Assembly: GCF_030549525.1 (NCBI RefSeq)
Contig: NZ_CP130831.1
Coordinates: forward strand, 248,001 to 312,000
DNA length: 64,000 bases
Direction of reading: 5' to 3'
Source: Stenotrophomonas sp. 704A1
Lineage (GTDB): Bacteria > Pseudomonadota > Gammaproteobacteria > Xanthomonadales > Xanthomonadaceae
Notes under the pieces: model-generated
Told to the model about the DNA's origin: nothing
The model's input: the letters and a program-made list of their open reading frames with translations, nothing else
Databases searched by the model: none
Translations under genes and position numbers: made by a program
Shown: positions 10,355 through 18,490 of the stretch, piece by piece
How positions within the stretch are numbered: the first letter of the stretch is position 1
Layout: each line of letters opens with the position of its first letter

Positions 10355-10360
10355 GGGCTT

Positions 10361-11218
10361 TCAGCCCCAGGCGATCAATCCGATCGCCAGCACCGCCAGC
10401 GCCAGGCCCGCGCGGTTCCAGCGGGTGGTCGGTTCGCCGAAGGCGAACATGCCCACCAGCGCACCCAGCACCACCACGCCGATGTTCATGCCGGCAAACA
10501 CGGTGGCCGGGCTGTCCGGCATCGCCTGGTGCGCATGCACGTAAAACAGGATGTTGCCGCCATTGAGCAGGCCCAGCAGTGCGCCGGCGCCCAGATTGCG
10601 CCAGGCCAGCCGGCTGCGGCCGCGGGCATGCCGCCACAGCTGCAGCACCAGCATCAGCACGAAGGCCACGCTGAAGCTGGCCAGCACCGCCGCCATCGAC
10701 GGCGTGCCCGACAGCGCCACCTGCTTGAGCAGCACATCGACCACCGCGAAGCCGGCCCATACGCCCAGCAGCCAGCCCCAGCCGCCGGTGGTCGTTGCCG
10801 CCGCCGGCCCGCGCGGGCGCAGGCTGATCGCCACCATCGCCAGCAGGCCCAGGCCCAGCCCGACCAGCTTCCACGGTGTGGCGGTCTGGCCGAAGAACAG
10901 GAAGGCTGCCGCCAGCGACAGCAGCAACGACAAGCGCTGCGCCACGTCGCTGCGGACGATGCCGGCCACGGCCACCGCCCGCCCCAGCACCAGGAAGATC
11001 GACGGCAGCACCACCGCCAGCGCCAGCAGTGCCAGCCACGGCGCATGCGGTGCACGCAGCGCCTCCAGCGGTGGCTGCAGCACCACGGCCGTCATCGCTG
11101 CGGCCACCAGGTAGTTCCAGGTGACCATCTGCGCGACATCCAGCGGGCGGCGGGCTGCCAGCTTCAACAGCACCGAGACCAACACGCTGCAGATCACGGC
11201 CAGGGACAGGTAGAGCAT
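10361..11218 (-). CDS. EamA/DMT-family transporter
   Basis: A 285-aa polytopic membrane protein with about ten hydrophobic helices arranged as two EamA halves (about 1-135 and 145-285). Recurrent features of the family are visible, such as WNYLVAAAMTA, LGLGLLAMVAISL in the first half and NIGVVVLGALVGMFAFGEP near the end of the second. Substrate cannot be told; DMT exporters carry amino acids, nucleobases or other metabolites. It is monocistronic, convergent with the nuclease gene, and its start is 43 bp from the divergent hydrolase gene. Confidence 0.85.
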   Translation of the reverse strand: MLYLSLAVICSVLVSVLLKLAARRPLDVAQMVTWNYLVAAAMTAVVLQPPLEALRAPHAPWLALLALAVVLPSIFLVLGRAVAVAGIVRSDVAQRLSLLLSLAAAFLFFGQTATPWKLVGLGLGLLAMVAISLRPRGPAAATTTGGWGWLLGVWAGFAVVDVLLKQVALSGTPSMAAVLASFSVAFVLMLVLQLWRHARGRSRLAWRNLGAGALLGLLNGGNILFYVHAHQAMPDSPATVFAGMNIGVVVLGALVGMFAFGEPTTRWNRAGLALAVLAIGLIAWG

Positions 11219-11261
11219 GGGGCGGGCACAGGGCAGGGGCGGGGGACGCTATCATGGTGCC

Positions 11262-11933
11262 ATGCACAAGCCCTCGTTCCCTGTCGCCGCTGGCGAAACT
11301 GCATGCCTGGTGCTGGATGGCCCGGTTGGTCCGCTGGAAGTGGTCGTCGACCTGCCCAAGGCCGATGTGCCGGTGCAGCCGATCGTGGCCATCGTCTGCC
11401 ACCCGCTGTCCACCGAAGGCGGCACCCTGCACAACAAGGTCGTCACCATGACCGCCAACAGCCTGCGTGAGCTGGGCGTGGCGACGGTGCGCTTCAACTT
11501 CCGCAGCGTTGGCGGCTCGGCCGGTACCTTCGACCACGGTGTGGGCGAGCAGGACGACCTGAAAGCGGTCGCCGCCTGGGTGCGGACGCAACGCCCGGAT
11601 GACCGCCTGTGGCTGGCCGGTTTCAGCTTCGGTGCGTTCGTGTCGCTGAAGGCCGCCGCCGAACTGCAGCCCGAGGCACTGATCTCGATCGCGCCGCCGG
11701 CCGGCCGCTGGGACTTCGATGGCGTGCAGCCGCCGGCCCGCTGGCTGGTGATCCAGGGCGAGCAGGATGAAATCGTTGACCCGCAGGCCGTCTACCAGTG
11801 GCTGGACAGCGTGGATGCCCCGCACGAGCTGGTGCGCATGCCCGAGACCAGCCACTTCTTCCACCGCAAGCTGATCGACCTGCGCGGTGCACTGACCCAC
11901 GGCGTCAAGCACTGGCTGGGCGCGGCGGCATGA
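11262..11933 (+). CDS. Alpha/beta hydrolase (COG2945-like)
   Basis: A 223-aa single-domain alpha/beta hydrolase. The nucleophile elbow is GFSFGAF (Ser about residue 127), the acid is probably in QGEQDEIVDP, and the His lies in MPETSHFFH. The early motif CHPLSTEGGTLHNKVV is characteristic of the small COG2945 group, whose substrates are not known. ATG 11262 was chosen over the upstream in-frame extension because the protein then starts at the fold. It overlaps zapE by ATGA, so the two are translationally coupled. Confidence 0.85.
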   Translation: MHKPSFPVAAGETACLVLDGPVGPLEVVVDLPKADVPVQPIVAIVCHPLSTEGGTLHNKVVTMTANSLRELGVATVRFNFRSVGGSAGTFDHGVGEQDDLKAVAAWVRTQRPDDRLWLAGFSFGAFVSLKAAAELQPEALISIAPPAGRWDFDGVQPPARWLVIQGEQDEIVDPQAVYQWLDSVDAPHELVRMPETSHFFHRKLIDLRGALTHGVKHWLGAAA

Positions 11934-13030
11934 GCGCACCCGAGTTGATCCCGTCGCAGCGCTACGCGGCGGGGGTTGCCAGCGGCGACTGGCAGGACGA
12001 CCCGGCCCAGCATGCGGCCCTGGCCGAGCTGGACCGGATCCATCTGGGCCTGGTGGACAGCGCCGAGGACGGCTGGCTCGACCGCCTGTCCTCGTTCTGG
12101 AAGAAGCCCGAGCCGGTCAAGGGCCTGTACTTCTGGGGCGGCGTCGGCCGCGGCAAGACCTTCCTGGTCGACCTGTTCTACGACGGGCTGCCGATCAAGC
12201 AGAAGTACCGCACGCATTTCCATCGTTTCATGCGCAGCGTCCACGAGCGCCTGCGCGAGCACCAGGGGCAGAGCGACCCGCTGGCGAAGATCGCCCAGGA
12301 GTGGCGCAGCAACCTGCGCGTGCTGGTGCTGGACGAGTTCTTCGTCACCGACATCGGCGACGCCATGCTGCTGGCGCGCCTGCTGGAACGGATGTTCGCC
12401 GAGGGCGTGACCCTGGTCACCACCTCCAACACGGCGGTGGAGAACCTGTACCTCAACGGCCTGCAGCGCGAGAGCTTCCTGCCGGCCATCGGCCTGCTGC
12501 AGCGCTTCTGCGTCGAGCTGTACGCCGAGGGCACCGAGGACTACCGCATGCGCGCGCTGACCCGCTCGCCGGTGTACCGCGCGCCGCTGTCCGCCGACAG
12601 CGACGACTGGCTGGCCACGCGCTGGAACGAGCTCAGCGGCGGGCAGGCGGCCAAGGCCGGCAACATCCAGATCGAAGGCCGCAAGATTCCCGTCCGTGGC
12701 CGCGGCAAGAGCATTGCCTGGTTCGATTTCCCGGCGCTGTGCGAGGGCCCGCGTGGGCCCTCGGATTACATCGAGATCGCCCACGAGTTCAACACGGTGC
12801 TGCTGGGCGGCATTCCCGCCTTCGATCGGTTGAACGAGGATGCGGCGCGCCGCTTCGTCAACCTGATCGACGAGCTGTACGACCGCCACGTCAACCTGGT
12901 CTGCACCGCCAGCACCTCACCGGTGGAGCTGTACACCGGCACCCGCCTGCAGGGCGCCTTCGAGCGCACTGCCTCGCGCCTGATCGAAATGCAGAGCGCC
13001 GAGTACCTGGGTACCCCGCACCGGGCGTGA
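11930..13030 (+). CDS. zapE: Cell division protein ZapE (AFG1-type ATPase)
   Basis: A 366-aa AAA+ ATPase. It has Walker A GGVGRGKTFLVD near residue 70, Walker B VLVLDEFFVTDIGDA near 135 and the sensor-like TTSNTAVENLY. ZapE binds FtsZ and modulates the Z ring during late constriction or stress; the family is also called YhcM or AFG1. The length fits bacterial members. The start overlaps the stop of the hydrolase gene (ATGA 11930-11933). The two genes probably form one transcript ended by the palindromic repeat at 13038. Confidence 0.9.
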   Translation: MSAPELIPSQRYAAGVASGDWQDDPAQHAALAELDRIHLGLVDSAEDGWLDRLSSFWKKPEPVKGLYFWGGVGRGKTFLVDLFYDGLPIKQKYRTHFHRFMRSVHERLREHQGQSDPLAKIAQEWRSNLRVLVLDEFFVTDIGDAMLLARLLERMFAEGVTLVTTSNTAVENLYLNGLQRESFLPAIGLLQRFCVELYAEGTEDYRMRALTRSPVYRAPLSADSDDWLATRWNELSGGQAAKAGNIQIEGRKIPVRGRGKSIAWFDFPALCEGPRGPSDYIEIAHEFNTVLLGGIPAFDRLNEDAARRFVNLIDELYDRHVNLVCTASTSPVELYTGTRLQGAFERTASRLIEMQSAEYLGTPHRA

Positions 13031-13037
13031 GCCCCCG

Positions 13038-13064
13038 GCTCGCGCCGGCCGCTGGCCGGCACGG
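13038..13064. repeat. GCCGGCC/GGCCGGC palindrome after zapE
   Basis: GGCTCGCGCCGGCC-GCT-GGCCGGCACG, 8 bp after the zapE stop codon; same family as 8716-8744. Probably the transcript end of the hydrolase-zapE pair. Confidence 0.6.
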
Positions 13065-13343
13065 GCGCTGCGCCCCGCCTGCGCTGGCCGGCCGTCGCAA
13101 CCGCCGGTCCACCGGCTGCCCACCGGCTGCCCACCACCTATCCACAGGGTTGTCCCTGGCCAGTTTCATCACTGTCATGTGAAGCTGTCATCGTTCCGCT
13201 GGTGGGGCGCTGATTGCCACCGCAGCGACGCTTTTCGGGCTTGACTGCGCAGCCCGTTCCAGCAGGTCCAAAGCGTCCAAACCCGGCGCCGATGGCACGA
13301 TCCTTGCGGCGCAAGGGATTGCCGAATTTCACTACATTTGGCG

Positions 13344-13376
13344 TTGACGGGTCCAACTACCCCCACTATCTTGTGG
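13344..13376 (+). promoter_or_regulatory. Sigma-70 promoter of nrdAB with overlapping NrdR-like box
   Basis: TTGACG (13344-13349), a 17-bp spacer and TATCTT (13367-13372) make a strong sigma-70 promoter. CCACTATCTTGTGG (13363-13376), with CCAC/GTGG arms, overlaps the -10 element and resembles an NrdR box. NrdR represses ribonucleotide reductase genes at such positions; a second box at helical spacing, usual for NrdR, was not clearly found. Confidence 0.6.
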
Positions 13377-13604
13377 CTGTCGGTTGCGGCGACCCCCTGT
13401 CGCCGGGTTCACGGGAGATCGCCAGGACCCGTGCGGTCAGGGCAGATCCGCCCCCCGCGGTACCCGTCCACAACCGCCGACGGCAGCGGCAGGCGCAAGG
13501 TCTCACCCCCTGCGACACCGAACTGCCACCCTGGGCTGTCATGTCCCGGGCTGCGTCACCCGATGCTCCGAGCCACTACCCATCACGCCAAGAGGACACA
13601 CGCC

Positions 13605-16016
13605 GTGACCACCGAGACCAGCGCCACCATCGAAAAGGAAAACGAGTTCCTGTTGACGTCGCCGCCGACGGCCAACGCGATGAGTGTGACCAAGCGCAAC
13701 GGCACGACCGAACTGGTGGATCTGAACAAGATCGTGCGCGCGGTGCAGCGTTCCTCCGAAGGCCTGCACGCCGTCGATCCGATGCGCGTGGCCACGCGCA
13801 CCATTTCCGGCCTGTACAACGGTGCCACCACCCGCGAGCTGGACGAACTGTCCATCCGTACCGCCGCCCTGCTGATCGGTGAAGAGCCGGAGTACGGCCG
13901 CCTTGCCGCGCGCCTGCTGGCCAACTACATCGCCAAGGAAGTGTCGGGCCAGGAGATCTACGCCTTCTCGCAGTCGGTCGGCCGTGGCCACGAAGTGGGC
14001 CTGATCAACGACCGCCTGCTGAACTTCGTGCAGACCAACGCGCGCAAGCTCAACGATGCCATCGATGCATCGCTGGACCTGAACTTCGACTACTTCGGCC
14101 TGCGTACCCTGTACGACCGCTACCTGCTGCGCCATCCGCACACCCGCAAGGTGATCGAGACCCCGCAGCAGTTCTTCCTGCGCATCGCCAGCGCGCTCAG
14201 CGAGGACGTGCCGGAAACCCTGGCGCTGTACAAGCGCATGGGCAACCTGGACTACCTGCCGTCCAGCCCGACCCTGTTCAACTCGGGTACCACCCACGAG
14301 CAGCTGTCCTCGTGCTTCCTGCTGGACTCGCCGCAGGACTCGCTGGAGTCGATCTATTCCAAGTACGGCGACATCGCGCAGCTGTCCAAGTTCTCCGGCG
14401 GCATCGGCGTCAGCTACACCCGCGTGCGTTCGCGTGGTTCGCTGATCAAGTCGACCAACGGCCACTCCAACGGCATCGTGCCGTGGCTGAAGACCATGGA
14501 TTCGTCGGTGGCGGCGGTGAACCAGGGCGGCAAGCGCAAGGGCGCGGCCTGCGTGTACCTGGAAACCTGGCACGCCGACATCGAGGACTTCCTCGAGCTG
14601 CGTGACAACACCGGCGACGAATCGCGCCGTGCGCACAACCTGAACCTGGCCAACTGGATCCCGGACCTGTTCATGAAGCGCGTCGAGGCCGACCAGGAAT
14701 GGTCGCTGTTCGATCCGCGCGTGGTGCCCGAGTTCACCGACCTGTTCGGTGAAGCCTTCGAAGCTGCCTACCTGCAGGCCGAAGCACAGGGCAAGGCCAA
14801 CCGCACCATTTCCGCGCGCAAGCTGTACTCGCGGATGATGCGCACGCTGGCCGAGACCGGCAACGGTTGGATGACCTTCAAGGACAAGTGCAACCGCGCC
14901 AGCAACCAGACCCTGCGCCCGGGCAACGTGATCCACCTGTCCAACCTGTGCACCGAGATCCTGGAAGTCACCTCGGCCGAAGAAACCGCGGTGTGCAACC
15001 TGGGTTCGATCAACCTGGGCAACCACTTCGACGGCAACGGCGAGTTCGATTTCGACAAGCTGGCCGACACCGTGCGCCTGGCCGTGCGCCAGCTCGACCG
15101 CGTGATCGACCTGAACTTCTACCCGATCGAATCGGCACGCCGCGGCAACCTGCGCTGGCGTCCGGTCGGCCTGGGCTGCATGGGCCTGCAGGACGTGTTC
15201 TTCCGCAAGCGCCTGCCGTTCGACAGCGCCGAAGCCCGCGCGCTGTCGAAGAAGATTGCCGAGACCATCTACTTCCACGCGCTGGAAACCTCGGTGGAAC
15301 TGGCCCAGGAGCGCGGCAAGCACCCGTCCTTCGCCGACACCCGTGCGGCCAGCGGCGAGCTGCAGTTCGACGCCTGGAACGTGGTGCCCGAGGACAGCGC
15401 GCGCTGGGATGCCCTGCGCGAGCGCATCAAGGAGCACGGCCTGCGCAACTCGCTGATGATCGCGATCGCGCCGACCGCGACCATCGCATCGATCGCCGGC
15501 TGCTACGAGTGCGTGGAACCGCAGGTGTCCAACCTGTTCAAGCGCGAGACCCTGTCCGGTGACTTCCTGCAGGTGAACCGTTACCTGGTGAACGAGCTGA
15601 AGAAGCTGGGCCACTGGACGCCGGAAATGCGCGATGCGATCAAGCTGGCCGAAGGTTCGATCCAGGGCCTGACCCAGATCCCGGAAACCCTGCGCAACGT
15701 GTACCGCACCGCGTGGGAGCTGCCGATGCGTTCGCTGATCGACATGGCGGCCGACCGTGGCGCCTTCATCGACCAGTCCGCCTCGCTCAACCTGTTCATG
15801 GAAAGCCCGAGCATCGGTGCGATGTCGTCCATGTACATGTACGCCTGGAAGCAGGGCATCAAGACCACCTACTACCTGCGTTCGCGTCCGGCCACCAAGA
15901 TTGCCAAGACCACGGTCAGCCATGCCGCCAACGCCGGCCCGGAGAAGGTGTTCAGCCCGGAAGAGGCGATTGCCTGCTCGCTGGAGAACCCGGAAGCCTG
16001 CGAGGCCTGCCAGTAA
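13605..16016 (+). CDS. nrdA: Ribonucleoside-diphosphate reductase alpha subunit, class I
   Basis: An 803-aa large subunit that reduces NDPs to dNDPs with radical input from NrdB. Visible are an N-terminal ATP-cone (VTKRNGTTELVDLNKIVRA), SSCFLLDSPQDSLESI with a redox Cys, NLCTEILEVTSAEETAVCNLGSINL with the conserved active-site cysteines, MIAIAPTATIASIAG, and a C-terminal CEACQ pair that takes reductant from thioredoxin or glutaredoxin. The start was set at GTG 13605, with AGAGGAC 7 bp upstream; the longer open frame upstream is the untranslated leader. It is followed by nrdB after a 127-bp gap that holds three palindromic repeats. Confidence 0.95.
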   Translation: MTTETSATIEKENEFLLTSPPTANAMSVTKRNGTTELVDLNKIVRAVQRSSEGLHAVDPMRVATRTISGLYNGATTRELDELSIRTAALLIGEEPEYGRLAARLLANYIAKEVSGQEIYAFSQSVGRGHEVGLINDRLLNFVQTNARKLNDAIDASLDLNFDYFGLRTLYDRYLLRHPHTRKVIETPQQFFLRIASALSEDVPETLALYKRMGNLDYLPSSPTLFNSGTTHEQLSSCFLLDSPQDSLESIYSKYGDIAQLSKFSGGIGVSYTRVRSRGSLIKSTNGHSNGIVPWLKTMDSSVAAVNQGGKRKGAACVYLETWHADIEDFLELRDNTGDESRRAHNLNLANWIPDLFMKRVEADQEWSLFDPRVVPEFTDLFGEAFEAAYLQAEAQGKANRTISARKLYSRMMRTLAETGNGWMTFKDKCNRASNQTLRPGNVIHLSNLCTEILEVTSAEETAVCNLGSINLGNHFDGNGEFDFDKLADTVRLAVRQLDRVIDLNFYPIESARRGNLRWRPVGLGCMGLQDVFFRKRLPFDSAEARALSKKIAETIYFHALETSVELAQERGKHPSFADTRAASGELQFDAWNVVPEDSARWDALRERIKEHGLRNSLMIAIAPTATIASIAGCYECVEPQVSNLFKRETLSGDFLQVNRYLVNELKKLGHWTPEMRDAIKLAEGSIQGLTQIPETLRNVYRTAWELPMRSLIDMAADRGAFIDQSASLNLFMESPSIGAMSSMYMYAWKQGIKTTYYLRSRPATKIAKTTVSHAANAGPEKVFSPEEAIACSLENPEACEACQ

Positions 16017-16024
16017 GCGTGGCC

Positions 16025-16113
16025 GTGCCGGTCTTTGGCCGGCACACCCCTCTGTCGAGTCGAGCCATGCTCGACTGCAGAAAACACCAAGGTAGCGCCG
16101 GGCCACGCCCGGC
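16025..16113 (+). repeat. Three palindromic repeats between nrdA and nrdB, last one SMAG
   Basis: GTGCCGG...CCGGCAC (16025-16045), AGTCGAG-CCATG-CTCGACT (16058-16076) and a SMAG copy starting GTAGCGCC (16092-16113). Stable hairpins inside an operon commonly shield the upstream message from 3' exonucleases, so they may set the NrdA:NrdB ratio. That role is inferred. Confidence 0.75.
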
Positions 16114-16143
16114 GTTTTGACCCGAGAAGACAAGGAAACACCC

Positions 16144-17163
16144 ATGGCCGACAAGCCCAAGCAGATGCTGCTCGATCCCGGTTTTGAACTGACCCTGCGC
16201 CCGATGCGCTACCCGCAGTTCTATGACATGTACCGGAACGCGATCAAGAACACCTGGACGGTGGAAGAGATCAACTTCCAGATCGACATCAGCGACCTGC
16301 ACAGCAAGATGTCGCCGGGTGAGCGCCACCTGATCCACCGCCTGGTCGCGTTCTTCGCCACCGGCGATTCGATCGTGTCCAACAACCTGGTGCTGAACCT
16401 GTACCAGCACCTCAATGCGCCCGAAGCGCGCATGTACCTGTCGCGCCAGCTGTACGAAGAAGCGCTGCATGTGCAGTTCTACCTGACCCTGCTCGACAAC
16501 TACCTGCCGGATCCGGACGAGCGCGTCAAAGCCTTCGCCGCGGTGGAGAACATCGACTCGATCAAGAAGAAGGCCGACTTCTGCTTCAAGTGGATCGACT
16601 CGATCCAGGACCTGACCCGCATCGAGACCCGCGAACAGCGCCGTCAGTTCCTGCTCAACCAGATCTGCTTTGCCGCCTGCATCGAAGGCCTGTTCTTCTT
16701 CGCCGCGTTCGCCTACGTGTACTACTTCCGTTCGCGCGGCCTGCTCAACGGCCTGGCGTCGGGCACCAACTGGGTGTTCCGCGACGAAAGCGCGCACATG
16801 GACTTCGCCTTCGAGTGCGTGGACGTGATCCGTGAGGAAGAGCCGGACCTGTTCGACGACAAGATGAAGCAGGATGTCTACGACATGCTGGCCGAGGCCA
16901 TCGAGTGCGAAGTGCAGTTCGCCGAAGACGTGCTGTCCGGCGGCGTGGCGGGCATTTCCACCCGCGACATGCGCCAGTACCTGCAGCACTGCGCCGACAA
17001 CCATTTCCACCGCCTGGGCATGGAGCGCAAGTACAACGTGCGCAACCCGCTGAGCTTCATGGAACTGCAGGACGTGCAGGAACTGACCAACTTCTTCGAA
17101 CGTCGCGCCTCGGCCTACCAGGTGGGCGTGCAGGGCGAAGTGGCGTTCGACATGAACTTCTGA
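16144..17163 (+). CDS. nrdB: Ribonucleoside-diphosphate reductase beta subunit, class I
   Basis: A 339-aa radical-carrying subunit. The iron ligands and radical Tyr are in place: LYEEALHVQFYL gives the E-x2-H-x3-Y signature, CIEGLFFFAAFA and RDESAHMDFAF (E-x2-H) supply the second set, and a helix with ATGDSIV carries the first acidic ligand. ATG 16144 has AAGGA upstream; a slightly longer frame upstream lacks this. It is co-transcribed with nrdA and closed by a very strong terminator 25 bp after the stop. Confidence 0.95.
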   Translation: MADKPKQMLLDPGFELTLRPMRYPQFYDMYRNAIKNTWTVEEINFQIDISDLHSKMSPGERHLIHRLVAFFATGDSIVSNNLVLNLYQHLNAPEARMYLSRQLYEEALHVQFYLTLLDNYLPDPDERVKAFAAVENIDSIKKKADFCFKWIDSIQDLTRIETREQRRQFLLNQICFAACIEGLFFFAAFAYVYYFRSRGLLNGLASGTNWVFRDESAHMDFAFECVDVIREEEPDLFDDKMKQDVYDMLAEAIECEVQFAEDVLSGGVAGISTRDMRQYLQHCADNHFHRLGMERKYNVRNPLSFMELQDVQELTNFFERRASAYQVGVQGEVAFDMNF

Positions 17164-17188
17164 TCGAACCGGTCAGCCCTGTCGCAAC

Positions 17189-17218
17189 AAAAAACCCCGG
17201 CCAACGCCGGGGTTTTTT
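17189..17218 (+). terminator. Intrinsic terminator after nrdB
   Basis: A-tract plus CCCCGGC, loop CAAC, GCCGGGG followed by six T: a perfect 13-bp stem including A:T pairs. With the A-tract on the other side it can also serve the minus strand, though the next minus-strand gene ends already at 17309. Confidence 0.95.
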
Positions 17219-17222
17219 GTGG

Positions 17223-17312
17223 GTAGCGCCGGGCCATGCCCGGCACATTCCAACCGACGCCACGGGAAGCGCTGGCCGCGCTGCGCGCTCGCCGGGCATG
17301 GCCCTGCGCTAC
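17223..17312. repeat. Inverted pair of SMAG repeats
   Basis: A plus copy at 17223-17244 (GTAGCGCC...) and a minus copy at 17291-17312 (ending TGCGCTAC, one mismatch). On the minus strand the GTAG head of the second copy supplies the TAG stop codon of the LysE-family gene (17309-17311). Confidence 0.85.
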
Positions 17313-17944
17313 CGCCGTCCATCCACCGCCATGCGCACCGCCAGCCCGGCCAGCACCGTGCCCATCAGCCAGCGCTGCACCGTCTGCCAGGTCGGCCGCG
17401 CGGCCAGGAAGCCGGCGATGCTGCCGGCCATCAACGCGATGATGCCGTTCACGGTCACGCTCACCGCGATCTGGGTGGAGCCCAGCACCACCGACTGCAG
17501 CAGCACGCTGCCTTCGCTGTCCGGGTGCAGGAACTGCGGCAGCAGCGACAGGTACATCACCGCCACCTTGGGGTTCAGCACGTTGGTCAGAAAGCCCATC
17601 GCGAACAGCCTGCGCGGGCCGTCCACCGGCAGCGCGCGCACTGCAAACGGCGAGCGGCCGCCGGGCTTCAGCGCCTGCCAGGCCAGGTACAGCAGGTACA
17701 GGGCACCGCCGATGCGCAGCGCGTCGTAGGCAAACGGCACGGTCATCAGCAGCGCGGTGATGCCCAGTGCCGCGCACAGCATGTAGAAGACGAAGCCCAG
17801 CGCCACCCCGCCCAGCGAGATCAAGCCGGCCATCGGCCCCTGGCAGATCGAGCGCGAGATCACGTAGATCATGTTCGGGCCCGGGGTGAGCACCATGGCC
17901 AGCGACACCAGGGCGAAGGCCAGCAGATCGGAGGTGGCGGGCAT
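17309..17944 (-). CDS. LysE/RhtB-family amino-acid exporter
   Basis: A 211-aa membrane protein with about six helices. The family signature TPGPNMIYVISRSI lies near residue 20, followed by GLISLGGVALG and the central GFLTNVLNPKVAVMYLSLLPQF. Such proteins export homoserine, threonine, lysine or related compounds; the exact substrate is unknown. The start MPATSDLL at 17944 was chosen because AGGA precedes it by 9 bp; a longer frame to 18016 adds a non-conserved stretch. It diverges from the thioesterase gene at 18037. The stop is provided by a SMAG repeat. Confidence 0.88.
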   Translation of the reverse strand: MPATSDLLAFALVSLAMVLTPGPNMIYVISRSICQGPMAGLISLGGVALGFVFYMLCAALGITALLMTVPFAYDALRIGGALYLLYLAWQALKPGGRSPFAVRALPVDGPRRLFAMGFLTNVLNPKVAVMYLSLLPQFLHPDSEGSVLLQSVVLGSTQIAVSVTVNGIIALMAGSIAGFLAARPTWQTVQRWLMGTVLAGLAVRMAVDGRR

Positions 17945-18036
17945 GGCGAGCGGTCCTGGAGGGCTCGCCGATTGTAACGCCGTACCTTCACCGCCCTGCC
18001 GTAAAATCATCGGCACCCCACCCCCGAAGCATCGTC

Positions 18037-18447
18037 ATGACCCCGATCCCCGAGACCGTGCCGCCGATTGAAGTGCGCATGGCCGAAATCGTCTTCCCCA
18101 ACCACACCAACCACATGGGCACGCTGTTCGGTGGCCAGGCGCTGGCATGGATGGACAAGGCGGCCTTCCTCGCCGCCGCCCGCTACTCGCGGCGCACCGT
18201 GGTGACCGCGCGCAGCGACCAGGTCGACTTCAAGCTGCCGATCCGCATCGGCCAGATGGTGGAAACCATCGGCCGCATCGTCGAGGTCGGCCGCAGCTCG
18301 ATGAAGGTCGAGGTCGAACTGATCGCCGAGGACCTGCACAGCGGCGAGCGCCAGCTGTGCACCCGCGGCCACTTCGTGATGATCGCGCTGGGCGAGGACG
18401 GCCAGCCCACCGCCGTGCCGCGCCTGCCCGGCGTACCGGCCGCCTGA
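18037..18447 (+). CDS. Acyl-CoA thioesterase, hotdog fold (YciA/ACOT type)
   Basis: A 136-aa hotdog-fold protein with the acyl-CoA thioesterase signature NHTNHMGTLFGGQALAWMD (catalytic Asp at the end) and RSDQVDFKLPIRIG. These enzymes cleave acyl-CoA to free acid and CoA in the cytoplasm. Chain-length preference cannot be read from sequence. It has its own promoter region shared with the divergent LysE gene and is followed by a GGGGCGCC-CC-GGCGCCCC hairpin (18461-18478). Confidence 0.88.
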   Translation: MTPIPETVPPIEVRMAEIVFPNHTNHMGTLFGGQALAWMDKAAFLAAARYSRRTVVTARSDQVDFKLPIRIGQMVETIGRIVEVGRSSMKVEVELIAEDLHSGERQLCTRGHFVMIALGEDGQPTAVPRLPGVPAA

Positions 18448-18490
18448 GGCCCTGCTTGCAGGGGCGCCCCGGCGCCCCCATCTGACCCTC

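Larger units (their letters stand above)
13031..13604 (+). promoter_or_regulatory. 574-bp regulatory region upstream of nrdA
   Basis: No gene is visible. In order: a GCCGGCC/GGCCGGC palindrome (13038-13064); a direct 11-bp duplication ACCGGCTGCCC (13111-13132); CTATCCACA (13138-13146), one base from the DnaA box TTATCCACA; the nrdA promoter at 13344-13372; and then a GC-rich leader of about 225 nt before the GTG start of nrdA. I see no cobalamin-riboswitch signature in the leader. Confidence 0.6.

Noticed and set aside
8799..11939. 1046-codon minus-strand open frame
   Set aside because: It runs across the nuclease, the EamA gene in another frame and the hydrolase. Low-complexity translation, no domain.
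13111..13132. Tandem ACCGGCTGCCC repeat as an iteron or origin
   Set aside because: Only two units and no replication gene nearby; probably slippage in a GC-rich stretch.
13376..13604. Possible cobalamin riboswitch in the nrdA leader
   Set aside because: The B12-aptamer motifs that are plain in front of metE are not found here.
13539..16160. Very long open frame antisense to nrdA/nrdB
   Set aside because: A shadow of high-GC codon use; its translation is His/Gln/Arg/Val-rich without motifs, and nrdA on the plus strand is unambiguous.
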